Below are positions 22,047-32,389 of a DNA stretch of 64,000 nucleotides, piece by piece. A model generated the notes under the pieces. That model ran no database searches and was not told where the DNA came from. It worked only from the letters and a program-made list of their open reading frames with translations. The DNA lies in contig CAIIXF020000012.1 of assembly GCA_903813345.2 (NCBI GenBank), positions 35,696,528-35,760,527 on the forward strand, given 5' to 3'. Source of the DNA: Owenia fusiformis. Lineage: Eukaryota; Annelida; Polychaeta; Sabellida; Oweniidae. Position 1 is the first letter of the stretch. Each line of letters opens with the position of its first letter. The position numbers and the translations under genes were made by a program.

Positions 22047-25000
22047 GTAAGATAAGATGAATATATATGTGTGTTAACGTTCACAAACAATGGACTTTGC
22101 TTCACAATGATTTCTCTACGTTTACAACAAGGAAGTAATGAATTAGTAGTTGTATGTGTTTATGTGATCACTCCAGACGGGAACTGGAGAAGGGCGATGT
22201 ACTTAAAAAACCAAGTTACCTTTTACAGTTACACTGTACAAACATAAAGTATTATATCTGTAAATATATCTTTCAGCATCGGGTCAAGGTGATATAGTCC
22301 TGATAGAAGGTCCACAGGACAGGGCTGTGTTGTCTGGGCAGAATGCTGAATTGACTTGTCACATTGACCCTATTGCATCTGGGGCTAGTCATGTTGTGCA
22401 GTGGCTAGGAAACTCTATCAGAACAGGAGCTGGTAGACCAATATCAGTTAATGGAAGGATAACTTTAACTGACATACCTGGCAAGTTCTCTATAAGTACA
22501 GAGAAACCATACAATCTGAAACTACAAAACGCTGACTTGAATGATGCTGGAAAGTACCAGTGTAATGATGTGCTAGCTGGAGCACTGATAAGTGGCCTAG
22601 AGCCTCAGCTGGTTGTACTTGGTAAGTTGGTGTTAATTGATGAACTAGTAAGAGTTCTGTTTTGAACAAAAAGTCAAGCATTTCTTTTAAATTACAAACT
22701 TCTACATTTTATATGTACGTATTAAAAAATTGACATGTGACTTAACCCACCTGTGCCAAATGGCACAATTCTGATTTTAAAATAGAATAACCTTAGGAAA
22801 AACAGATAAAGCATGGTATATGTATGTACAACATGATCTCCGTTGCGCCGGCTATTGTATGCACTCTAGATATATATTGTGTAAATTACCGGATCCTGTA
22901 TCATGCCCTATGTCAGGAACTACGACATCAAATGAAAATGAAAACTATCCAATTGAGTGGTCTTTATTGTTTTACATTATATTTCCAGAACCCGCATCAT
23001 GCCCTATGTCAGGGACTACGGCATTTATTCAGAATGATACCATTACATTTGAGTGGTCTGTCACATATGCAGGAGAGAGAGATGATAGCCAGAATCCCAC
23101 TATTACTTGGACACTTAATGGTATTGAGCAAACTGCAACACCTGATGAGACTACACCTGGGGTCTTCAAGTCAATGTTTACTAAAACAGCATCTAGTGTT
23201 GATAGCCTGAAGGAACTCAAGTGCTCCTTTACTGTACTGAATATCCAACAACATTGTTCCACTAGGCTCAATATACAATGTAGGTTTTCTAATAATGTAA
23301 TGTGATATTATGTTATCGATATAATCATTGAAATAATTATAACAGTTGAATATATCATTTGCCGGAGACTCTTATATTTGGGCATTTAATTCTCTTTTTA
23401 TATTTAAGAGTCACATCGAGAAACAAAAATCAGGCAAATAGACGTCCAAGAAAATATTGCAAGTTATTTCTTAGAAATGTTTTCAGTAACACTATGACCG
23501 TGAAGAAATATTAATTTTTATTTTTATAAGTGTTTCGTTTTAGATCCAGCCAGTAAGCCAACACTCTTTGTCGATGGCAACAATATTCCAGACCAAGCTA
23601 TAATACAACGCACAGTAGGGAGAAATGTACAACTAAAAGGAGAGTCATCAACAAACCCTATTCCAACGTTCATATGGCAGTTTAGAGCAACAGGTGATCC
23701 TAGCTTTGGAACTGAGCAATTTGGAGACACAAAACAAATCAACAACATACAATTCAACAAGGCAGGGATATACAGATGCTGTGCTAGCAATGACTTAAAT
23801 GGTTATCGGGAATGCAGTGAATTGACAATTGAAGTTGTTGGTATGTATTTTTCCTTTGATTAGCAACATTAAATCCACTTTTAAGGTGACATGGAAGTTA
23901 ACAGGAAATGACAAAAACGAAAAGTGACAAAACCATGCATGTCTTGATATTCTTTATTACATTGATATTATGATATTCTTTGATATGTATGATATTCTTT
24001 AATACAAATTTTTCTAGCAGAATACAGGGTGTCCTGAAAGCATGCCCCCCCCCCTAGGCGAACATATTCCAATGTCTTCATAGTATGTGTCATATATCAT
24101 TTTAAAGCTTATCCAAACTTACATTGATTTGCCAAGTATCATGGTTCAACCCACAAATGGTAAAAAGTTACAGGCATTTTAAAACTTAGTGTTTGGCCAA
24201 AAATATAGTTCATTTCAGTATCCTGGAAACAGCCCTGACCTGAATGTGACCGAAAAGATGGGTGTTATTGTCAACAAAAGCATGGATATTGTGTTCTAAA
24301 AAGAGGAAGTTGAGGGTAGATACTCCAAGTAAACTTTTCTCGAATGCCTTGAAAAGGTTTTATCAGGCCTAGGATTACAAAATGCCAAATCCCTATTTGA
24401 AGCATGTTTAAGGTCATATATGGAAAGCATTACTGCTGTTAACATGGCTTAGGGAGACACGCCGACTATTATTCTGGTGTAAAACTGTTAATTTTGGTCA
24501 AACACTAAATTTTGAAATGCCTGTAATGATTTCCCATTTGTGAGTTGAACTGTGATACTTGGCATATCAATGCAACTTTGGAGGATCTTTAAAATGATAT
24601 ATGACACATACTATGGAGACATTGGTATATGTCTTCCTAGGGGGCCCCCATACTTTCGGGACACCCTGTATATCCTGTATTGCACTTCAAACGTTCAATA
24701 ACTTATAGTGTTTTAGACAGTAATTGATTTATTCTAATGTCTACAACCTTTTTATAACACTAAGTCGCAAGGAGGGGGTCATTTGCCCCCCGCGATTTTT
24801 TATTACTTGTCTGATTCAATATTGCTGGTAATGTTGTAAACATTTTTTTGACATTTTGTAATAAATTGTCAATTTTTTCATAATAAATTGTATGTGCCAA
24901 AAAATGCCTCGCTGCCAAATAATTATCTATTATCTTTCAAATAAGACCAAAATCATGGTAAAAGCTTTTCTAGAACTAAGTTCCACACTTTCAAAGATAG

Positions 25001-28000
25001 CAGGTATTGCGAAATCCCATTGAAATCAATGTAACGTGAAACTGAATAGTCAGCAATTTCAAGTTCAACTTGTTTCAACAATGCCAATCAGTGATTTAGT
25101 TTGCAGATGTATGAATGTATGACTAAGTATTGTTTCAATATAAGTTCAGTCCATGATGATGCCTAACAACCACCTAGCAACGGCACTAATATCGAAATAG
25201 TGAAATTGAAAAATTTCTGATAGGGGAGAATAAAAAATTTTGGAAGAAGGTATCATCATAATTCTCATACCACGGTTGGCATAAACATTTAGGAATATGC
25301 AAAACAATTTCAAAGGTATTCATTGGGTATATTTTGAAAAAAAGGTTTTTCTCTCAAACTCATGAAGAGAACGTGTTTCGCGACTACTTGGCGATAAACA
25401 GTTTTTACCTTTTAAAAATTCGATTTTCATGAAATAAAGCATATTGGAAAGATAATTCAATATGCTAAATTATCATCTATCAAACAAAGCAATAATCATC
25501 TTTTTGTATTTTCTAGAGCATAAAAAAACAAAGTAACAATCAACATGATCAGTATTTTATTAATTTCAATTTTATTGGCATCATGTTCCAACTATCATAG
25601 CTTTGCCCCGAATCACCTTGATTTTTACACCAAAAAGTGTCTTATATCTGTGGCTCAAGCTAAATAATAACGGATACGCATAAGAAATTGTCGAAAAGTA
25701 CTCTTTACGAAAATCGAGAGGGGGGGGGGGTCGGATTGACCCCTCTGCAGACATTAAGGTAAATTGAATACATGAGAATATGAAATGTTTATCAAGCAAC
25801 AACAACAACAACGACGACTGCAACCACATCGACAGTGTCATCCTCAGCACCAATTCCATCAAAAGTAACAGCCTTCAATTGCTCCATGTGTTCCTGTCCC
25901 ATCGTTCCAACGGGTAGGTCTTTTTAATCGGTATGTTTCTAAACTGTTCAATATAAGTACATATAAAATGATGTAGCCTTCCTGGTAGTAGACACAACAT
26001 TGAGTCGGCTGCATACCTGAACAACCATCAACTGACGTTTGCCTAAGGATCTTCCACAATTCTTTTTATGAAGACTTCCCAACTTAAGCTTACTATAGTA
26101 CATCAGAACATGAATCAATGGCCAATATATAAATATAATAAATAAATATAATAAATAAATATTTCAATACTCTTTTATATTGTATCGACAGGTAGTTCAA
26201 CGGGGAATATCGTCGGAGGAGTTCTTGGTTCACTGTTTGCCATTGGCATCATTGCTGTTCTTGCATTTTTCGCATTCAAGCTGCAAAACGAAAACAAACA
26301 ATTGGAGAAAGAAAACTCACTATATTATTATTTCAATACTCTTTTATATTGTTTCCTCAGGTAGTTCAACAGGAAATATCGTCGGAGGAGTTCTTGGTTC
26401 ACTGTTTGCCATTGGCATCATTGCTGTTCTTGCATTTTTCGCATTCAAGCTGCAAAACGAAAACAAACAATTGGAGAAAGAAAACTCACTATATTATTAT
26501 TTCAATACTCTTTTATATTGTTTTCATAGATAGTACAACGGGAAATATCGTCGGGGGAGTTCTTGGTTCACTCTTTGCCATTGGCATCATCGCTGTTCTT
26601 GCACTTTTCGTCTTCAAGCTTAACAATGAAGTCAAACAACTGAAGAAAGAAAACTCACTATCACAAAAAGATTCAAATCGGTATAGGTAAAAACTATTAT
26701 TAAAGCAAAGTCAGTTGAAAAATCACACTGGCGTCACCTTATATAACCTAAGCATTGCTTTAATAAACCAACCAATTTTATTAAGATGGAATGCTTCACT
26801 GCTCATTCCTGAAACAGTACCTCGCCTGATTGAGATAAACAATGCAAATTATCCCTCTGATATATTTCTTTTCTTCTCAATACATTAATATAATTTATAA
26901 CATACCTATGGTGATGTATAGTGCAAAGTGTACACAAGCCAGCGGGCCAATATAAGTTTTGAAAAGCCCGCGCCCGCTAACTTTCTGATTGGTCAAGGCG
27001 CTGACGTCATAACCAATCAATTGAAGATAAAACTGCGCGAGCAATTTTTCTAAACTCATTTCAATCATTTTCAAACCGTTTGTTTGTCAATTCTATAAGA
27101 AAACGGTACTCTCTGACCAGTCTACATCATCATAGGTGTGTTATAAATCGTTTATGTCACTATCGTGGCACATATGCCCTCAGTTCTCAGAGATCAATGT
27201 CCCTCCCAAGGTCGGGCCATATATCACTGAGACCTCGGGCATATATGCCACGATAGTGACATAACCTCTAAATATTATATTGTATATGTCGACTCCCAGT
27301 ATATTTTTGTCTATTTTATCCTCATTCATTCGTTCATTGTTGTTTTTATTGTTTTGTAGCACTGGTCCAAGTAGCGAGGTAAATGTTGCCTTTCAACAAA
27401 GTCAAAGCGTTCCATATGAAGAAGTTGACTTTAAAACAAACACGTACGCTCAGCTAAACAAAGATGATGTTAGCGTTCACATTGTAAGTTTAATTGTCAA
27501 ATAAAGTTGCAGTCTCTTATCACATGTTAAAATGCATTTCAAATTTCAAATACCACTATTTGTGTGATTTAGCCAAACGCATGTGACAACGAATACCCAA
27601 TGGAAGTAATTGAAATCAGGGCCGCATTGGGTGCTGGTAAATTTGGTGTTGTAAAACTAGTGAATGTTTCAAATATCACTGTTTGTATGATTTAGCCAAA
27701 CACATCTGACAAAGAATATCCAATGGAAGTAATTGATATTGGGGCCACATTAGGTGCAGGTGAATTTGGTGTTGTAAAACTAGTGAATGTCAATGACAAT
27801 GTGAATGCCCCATTTATGGCCGCTGCGAAGATATTAAGGGGTAAGTAAAAATGCTTGGTACCGTTTCCGAATGCTTGATTTTGCCACGATTTCGTAGGAT
27901 GTAGGCAAAATCTTCCCCACAATCATTCTGGCGTCTCGTGAGTCATTCGTTCGCAAATAAATATATTTTCCTCAACATATGAAGATGATAAACCAATGGG

Positions 28001-31000
28001 CCAAAAAAGTCGTGAAGATTTCGTTTGCATCTCCTGGAATCATGGAAAATGAAAACCCCTACCTCCGTCCGAGGCTGTGACATTTTATCACCAATTTGAA
28101 AACACAGTGTATATATAGGAATTGTGTCTCAATATGCATTAAGAATAACGTTTATAGTCATTTTTTATCTTAATTTGGTATATTATTGCAGACAATGCAT
28201 CAGATGACGACCATTAGGCCCTGCTTCGTGAATTGAATCTGATGAAACAGTTACCAAAACATAGCAGTACGGCATAGTCTATGTCCATTTTATTGTTAAC
28301 TTTGGTATATCTTGTTGCAGATAATGCATCTGATGACGACCACCGGGCTCTGCTTCGTGAATTTGATCTGATGAAGCAGTTACCAAAACATAACAATTTG
28401 GTAGAACTTCTGGGTTACTCAAAATACAATGGTACAATATTTAATGCATACTGTATATATCAATAGCTTAAAGGCAGGTTTCATCCATCCTCTTGACGCA
28501 GGGGTTCCTTCATTCTTTCGGAAATTGCGACTTCTGGAGGCATGTGTTCGAAGGATGGATTTCATAAAAGTTATTGGACATCTGGTAAAGATAAATAATG
28601 AGATATTTCTATATTTTTGAACAAAGGTTTCTACTGTTGTAGTATTGTAATGTTTTAACAAACCAAATTGAATTTCATGTTGATTATCAATTATATCAAT
28701 TATTTATTTATCCTAAGTAGTAAATTATTTTAATCCATTCATATTGTCAATACCATATTCCAATATAATAATACAGCGCTACTTTATATAAAACTATTTA
28801 CTAAAGACATTTTTGATCATATCGTATCATGTTTATATGTATAGACCAAACTATGATACTCGTTGAGTATCTACCCTTGGGAGACCTGCAAAGCTACCTG
28901 AGAGCTAACAAAGCAAGATACATCAGGTCTGATAAGTTGGACACCAGTAAAGAATTAATACAGTTTGGATATCAGATTGCGTGTGGAATGAACCATATAT
29001 CATCTTTCAAAGCAAGTGATTTTCTTAGTTCCTGTATTAATTGATCATTTACGGTGGTTTTACTTGGGTTAATGTCTAGTGTTTGAGCATGTATGCTTGA
29101 TAGAGAGGTACATGCATTGAAAGTTATTAACGTCATTATGTCCAACATAGGTGATGCCATGCATAGTTTCAAATGTAGTATCTTATCTACTTTGTAATAC
29201 GTATAGCCCTTCAGAACCTCCACACAAATAGGCCTTTATTTATTTCTAGTTTCTGCACCGTGACCTTGCAGCCAGGAATATCTTACTGGGTGCAAATAAA
29301 GTTTGCAAGATCTCTGATTTTGGTCTCTCGAGGGATGTTGCTGAAAGAGATCTGTACAGTAGAACGTCTAAAGTAAGTCATTTAGTTGTTTGGATCATTG
29401 AACCCGAACTGTTTTTGTATTATTTTGTGTTTTTTTTGTTGTCACACATTCTATACCCAGAATGCATGAAATCCAACATATAATGTCAGATTATACACGA
29501 TATAATTTCACATCTTAGGGCTGTCTTCCAATTAGATGGTTGTCTCCAGAAGCTCTTCTTCACAATATCTACACAACCAAGAATGATGTTTTAGCCTATG
29601 GTATACTGCTCTGGGAAATACTAACATTTGAATATGCATCATATTGTAGGGCCGTCTTCCAATAAGATGGATGTCTCCTGAAGCTCTTTTCCACAATATC
29701 TACACAACCAAGAATGATGTATGGGCCTATGGTATACTGCTCTGGGAAATACGAACATTTGAATATGCATCATATTGTAGGGCCGTCTTCCACTTAGATG
29801 GATGTCTCCTGAAGCTCTTTTCCACAATATCTACACACAACCAAGAATGCTGTTTGGGCCTATGGTATACTCCTCTGGGAAATACTTACATTTGAATATG
29901 TATTATATTGTAGGACCGTCTTCCAATTAGATGGTTGTCTCCTGAAGCTCTTTTCCACAATATCTACACAACCAAGAATGATGTATGGGCCAATGGTATA
30001 CTCCTCTGGGAAATACTTACATTTGAATATGCATCACATTGTAGGGCCGTCTTCCAATTAGATGGATGTTTCCTGAAGCTCTTTTCCACAATATCTACAC
30101 AACCAAGAATGATGTTTGGGCTTATGGTATACTCCTCTGGGAAATACGAACATTTGAATATGCATCATATTGTAGGGCCGTCTTCCAATAAGATGGATGT
30201 CTCCTGAAGCTCTTTTCCACAATATCTACACAACCAAGAATGATGTATGGGCCTATGGTATACTGCTCTGGGAAATACGAACATTTGAATATGCATCATA
30301 TTGTAGGGCCGTCTTCCACTTAGATGGATGTCTCCTGAAGCTCTTTTCCACAATATCTACACACAACCAAGAATGCTGTTTGGGCCTATGGTATACTCCT
30401 CTGGGAAATACTTACATTTGAATATGTATTATATTGTAGGACCGTCTTCCAATTAGATGGTTGTCTCCTGAAGCTCTTTTCCACAATATCTACACAACCA
30501 AGAATGATGTATGGGCCAATGGTATACTCCTCTGGGAAATACTTACATTTGAATATGCATCACATTGTAGGGCCGTCTTCCAATTAGATGGATGTTTCCT
30601 GAAGCTCTTTTCCACAATATCTACACAACCAAGAATGATGTTTGGGCTTATGGTATACTCCTCTGGGAAATACGAACATTTGAATATGCATCATATTGTA
30701 GGGCCGTCTTCCACTTAGATGGATGTCTCCTGAAGCTCTGTTCCACAATATCTACACAACCAAGAATGATGTATGGGCCTATGGTATACTCCTCTGGGAA
30801 ATACTAACATTTGAATATGCATCATATTGTAGGGCCGTCTTCCAATAAGATGGATGTCTCCGGAAGCTCTTTTCCACAATATCTACACAACCAAGAATGG
30901 TGAATGGGCCTATGGTATACTCCTCTGGGAAATACGAACATTTGAATATGCATCATATTGTAGGGCCGTCTTCCAATTAGATGGATGTCTCCTGAAGCTC

Positions 31001-32389
31001 TTTTCCACAATATCTACACAACCAAGAATGATGTATGGGCTTATGGTATACTCCTCTGGGAAATACTAACATTTAAATATGCATCATATTGTAGGGCCGT
31101 CTTCCAATTAGATGGATGTCTCCTGAAGCTCTTTTCCACAATATCTACACACAACCAAGAATGATGTATGGGCCAATGGTATACTCCTCTGGGAAATACT
31201 AACATTTGAATATGCATCATATTGTAGGGCCGTCTTCCAATAAGATGGATGTCTCCTGAAGCTCTTTTCCACAATATCTACACAACCAAGAATGATGTAT
31301 GGGCCTATGGTATACTCCTCTGGGAAATACTAGCATTTGGTAAAAGTTTCTCGCTTAATATAAGTTTATTAAGTTACAATCATGCTGTACAGTGTACATG
31401 TAATGTTGGGAACAATACTTAATGAGCATGCCAATGTCTCCAGTAAAGGCGCTTACACTCTCGGAGAGAGCTATAAAATTTGCGATATCTAATCGAATAT
31501 GAAATCTAATCTAATACATGTATTTAGAAATATGATAAAGGCATCTTCTGAAGTAAACTCAGAACTCTTGTCTGGCCAGACGTTACAAAATACTGGGAAC
31601 AAAGAAAACATTGTATAACAGTGACAATTTTCCAAAAGATTACCAATTCTATTTCTATTTACTTATTTAGTGACTTAATAGTAATTGATATTCTGAAGAA
31701 TAGATTACATCCCAGATGGTTGCGTCCCACAGCCAAAGGGTTGATATTTATATGCTGTTCACATTGTCAATCTTCAACTAGGTTCAACGCCGTATACTGG
31801 GATGAAAGGCAAAGAGGTCATGGAATTTGTGAAAGCTGGGAATGTGATGGACAGGCCACAACATTGTAAAGTAACACTGTAAGTCTTCCTTCGGAGCTTC
31901 TAATATTCTTACTCAGATCTGCCTGTGAGAAAGTATCAGAAAATTAAACCAACACTTGAATAATTGTATAAAATATAAATTACACAGAATAAGTTATAAA
32001 GGTATTAAAGAATTACAAAGGCAAGGGTAATTAGTAGATGTCCATATTGATTTTGAAAAATGAACCAATGTGACTTGGAACTGGGAAAAATTCACATTAA
32101 ATACTGTGGATATGCATTATTGAATTTTTTCATCATTTTTTAATATTAAATATTTTGTATACATTAACTATTTTCAATTGGTTATTTATATCACAACTTT
32201 CTAACTTGCAGTTATAATGTGATCGCAGAATGCTGGAGCCATGATGCGGGTAGACGACCAACATTCTCAGATCTCGTATCCAAAATGGAGAGCATCTTAC
32301 AGGAAGAAACTCCTTATATGGAAATGAAGGACTTCAATGAGGCTCTTTATGTTAATGTTAACCCAAGAAATCTCAAAGAAAAACTTTAG
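21950..32389 (+). CDS. RTK-A: Ig-domain receptor tyrosine kinase
   Basis: Exons: 21950-22046, 22277-22621, 22989-23279, 23544-23840, 25797-25913 (optional stalk), 26530-26686, 27360-27483, 27696-27840, 28321-28431, 28845-29011, 29250-29372, 31228-31339, 31782-31878 and 32212-32389. All phases agree: 786 aa with the stalk exon, 747 without. Order: signal peptide, three Ig-like domains, Thr/Ser-rich stalk, one TM helix, juxtamembrane tyrosines, tyrosine kinase and a tail with YMEM and YVNV. Kinase motifs are intact: P-loop GAGEFG, the AAAKIL lysine, [23 protein letters not shown] and RRPTF. It should be a plasma-membrane receptor that autophosphorylates on ligand binding; the ligand and subfamily are unknown (FGFR, VEGFR or Tie-like in general). 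The gene carries decoy copies of exons 3, 5, 7, 8 and 11. RTK-B is the downstream tandem paralog. Confidence 0.88.
22277..23840 (+). CDS. RTK-A exons 2 to 4: three Ig-like domains
   Basis: Exon 2 (22277-22621) is Ig1, with [15 protein letters not shown] and the DAGKYQC signature. Exon 3 (22989-23279) is Ig2, with [19 protein letters not shown] and ELKCSFTV. Exon 4 (23544-23840) is Ig3, with TFIWQFRA and [11 protein letters not shown]. In Ig3 the first canonical cysteine is replaced (NVQLKGES), so its core disulfide may be absent or use the second Cys of the CC pair. One Ig domain per exon, all bounded by phase 1 introns, is the standard arrangement for exon shuffling. Confidence 0.9.
22893..22988 (+). 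pseudogene. Partial duplicate of the exon 3 3'-splice junction
   Basis: The sequence from ATCCTGTATCATGCCCTATG to GAGTGGTCT copies the start of exon 3, then runs straight into the intron end TTTCCAG that precedes the real exon. The unit is 96 bp. The copy lacks its own acceptor AG (it is preceded by TTACCGG) and a donor, so it should not be spliced in. Confidence 0.75.
24025..24668. mobile_element. 644-bp inverted-repeat MITE with mariner-type ends
   Basis: The ends are CAGGGTGTCCTGAAAGCATG and the inverted CATACTTTCGGGACACCCTG, flanked by TA on both sides (24023-24024 and 24669-24670). Long subterminal arms of about 180 bp are also inverted (CATATATCATTTTAAAG against CTTTAAAATGATATATG). No transposase frame was seen. 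It lies between the Ig3 and stalk exons of RTK-A and has no counterpart in RTK-B. Confidence 0.88.
24669..25796. other. RTK-A intron sequence, nothing recognised
   Basis: AT-rich intron sequence with G or C runs near 24785 and 25720 that could form a weak hairpin. No exon or mobile-element end was found before the stalk exon. Confidence 0.5.
25797..25913 (+). CDS. RTK-A candidate stalk exon, Thr/Ser-rich
   Basis: Between TTTATCAAG and the donor GTAGGT is an open 117-nt exon whose entry (phase 1) and exit (phase 1) match exons 4 and 5. It encodes a run of Thr and Ser, then [13 protein letters not shown], suiting an O-glycosylated stalk between Ig3 and the membrane. It could be optional, because skipping keeps the frame. 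The acceptor has a weak pyrimidine tract. A shorter similar stretch (ACAACAACTATTACTGCAAC near 36891) lies at the same place in RTK-B. Confidence 0.55.
26192..26686 (+). CDS. RTK-A TM exon, tandemly triplicated (169-bp unit)
   Basis: Three copies start after AG at 26192, 26361 and 26530. Each encodes the TM helix [20 protein letters not shown] followed by a charged stretch. Only the third copy (26530-26686) runs on to a donor (TATAG before GTAAAA, or CG before GTATAG as in RTK-B), so it is the exon joined to the kinase. Copies 1 and 2 keep good acceptors but no donor; read from them, the frame ends a few codons after KENSL at TAG. Their use would give a membrane-anchored receptor without a kinase. 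The first two copies are almost identical, so one duplication is recent. Confidence 0.88.
26980..27025. promoter_or_regulatory. CRE flanked by inverted CCAAT boxes in an RTK-A intron
   Basis: GATTGGT, then a perfect TGACGTCA (27002-27009), then AACCAATC lie within about 32 bp. This is the arrangement of NF-Y and CREB/ATF sites in many promoters. It lies between the TM and juxtamembrane exons. Function is inference. Confidence 0.35.
27153..27263. repeat. Hairpin in an RTK-A intron
   Basis: TATGTCACTATCGTGGCA and its inverted complement TGCCACGATAGTGACATA bound a 111-bp segment, with CATATGCCC and GGGCATATA extending the pairing. It is probably a small MITE. Confidence 0.7.
27360..27483 (+). 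CDS. RTK-A exon 6: juxtamembrane tyrosine exon
   Basis: Encodes [16 protein letters not shown], then VPYEEV and TYAQL separated so that the motif reads YxxV, six residues, YxxL. VPYEEV fits the ITIM consensus and the pair is ITAM-like. RTK-B keeps both tyrosines (VPYEEV and TYVQL). It is bounded by phase 2 entry and phase 0 exit with donor GTAAGT. SH2-protein docking is inference. Confidence 0.85.
27573..27695 (+). pseudogene. Partial duplicate of the RTK-A P-loop exon (exon 7)
   Basis: A 123-bp unit copies the acceptor and first 90 or so bases of exon 7, including GAGKFG in place of GAGEFG, then passes directly into the intron end before the real exon. Read in frame it ends at the TAG of the next acceptor. 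The same duplication exists in RTK-B (41434-41556), so it predates the gene duplication. Confidence 0.85.
27696..29372 (+). CDS. RTK-A exons 7 to 10: kinase N-lobe, hinge and catalytic loop
   Basis: Exon 7 (27696-27840) has [11 protein letters not shown] and the β3 lysine in AAAKIL. Exon 8 (28321-28431) has the αC helix [11 protein letters not shown] and VELLGYS. Exon 9 (28845-29011) has the hinge [16 protein letters not shown]. Exon 10 (29250-29372) has [10 protein letters not shown] and ISDFGLSRD with activation-loop DLYSRTSK. Exon 9 must end at TTCAAA before GCAAGT, since no GT keeps the frame into TTTCTGCAC, so this intron is [12 protein letters not shown] is the tyrosine-kinase form of the loop. 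Confidence 0.92.
28192..28320 (+). pseudogene. Decoy duplicate of RTK-A exon 8 with a stop codon
   Basis: A 129-bp unit copies the acceptor and about 85 bases of exon 8, but the Asp-His stretch is followed by TAG (GACCATTAG) and the copy lacks the donor. RTK-B does not have it, so it arose after the genes split. Confidence 0.85.
29519..31339 (+). repeat. RTK-A exon 11 array: 14 tandem copies of the activation-segment exon
   Basis: Copies start at 29519, 29650, 29781, 29914, 30045, 30176, 30307, 30440, 30571, 30702, 30833, 30964, 31095 and 31228, with spacing 131 or 133. Each has an acceptor (ATTGTAG in all but the first) and almost the whole exon for [13 protein letters not shown] through LLWEI. 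Only the last (31228-31339) ends in a donor (TTTG before GTAAAAG), so it is the functional exon. The three 133-bp units carry an extra AC (CTACACACAACC) that shifts the frame. Copy 1 has DVL for the conserved DVW. Units 29650-30175 and 30176-30701 are a near-identical 526-bp block copied as a whole. Confidence 0.93.
31228..32389 (+). CDS. RTK-A exons 11 to 13: kinase C-lobe and tail
   Basis: Exon 11 (31228-31339) has IRWMSPEAL and [13 protein letters not shown]. Exon 12 (31782-31878) has [12 protein letters not shown]. Exon 13 (32212-32389) has [17 protein letters not shown] and ends with a tail holding YMEM (PI3K p85-type SH2 site) and YVNV (Grb2-type YxN site) before the TAG. Exon 13 is nearly identical to that of RTK-B. 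Confidence 0.92.

Noticed and set aside
29639-31274. Minus-strand open frames repeated in the exon 11 array
   Set aside because: Antisense shadows of the duplicated kinase exon.
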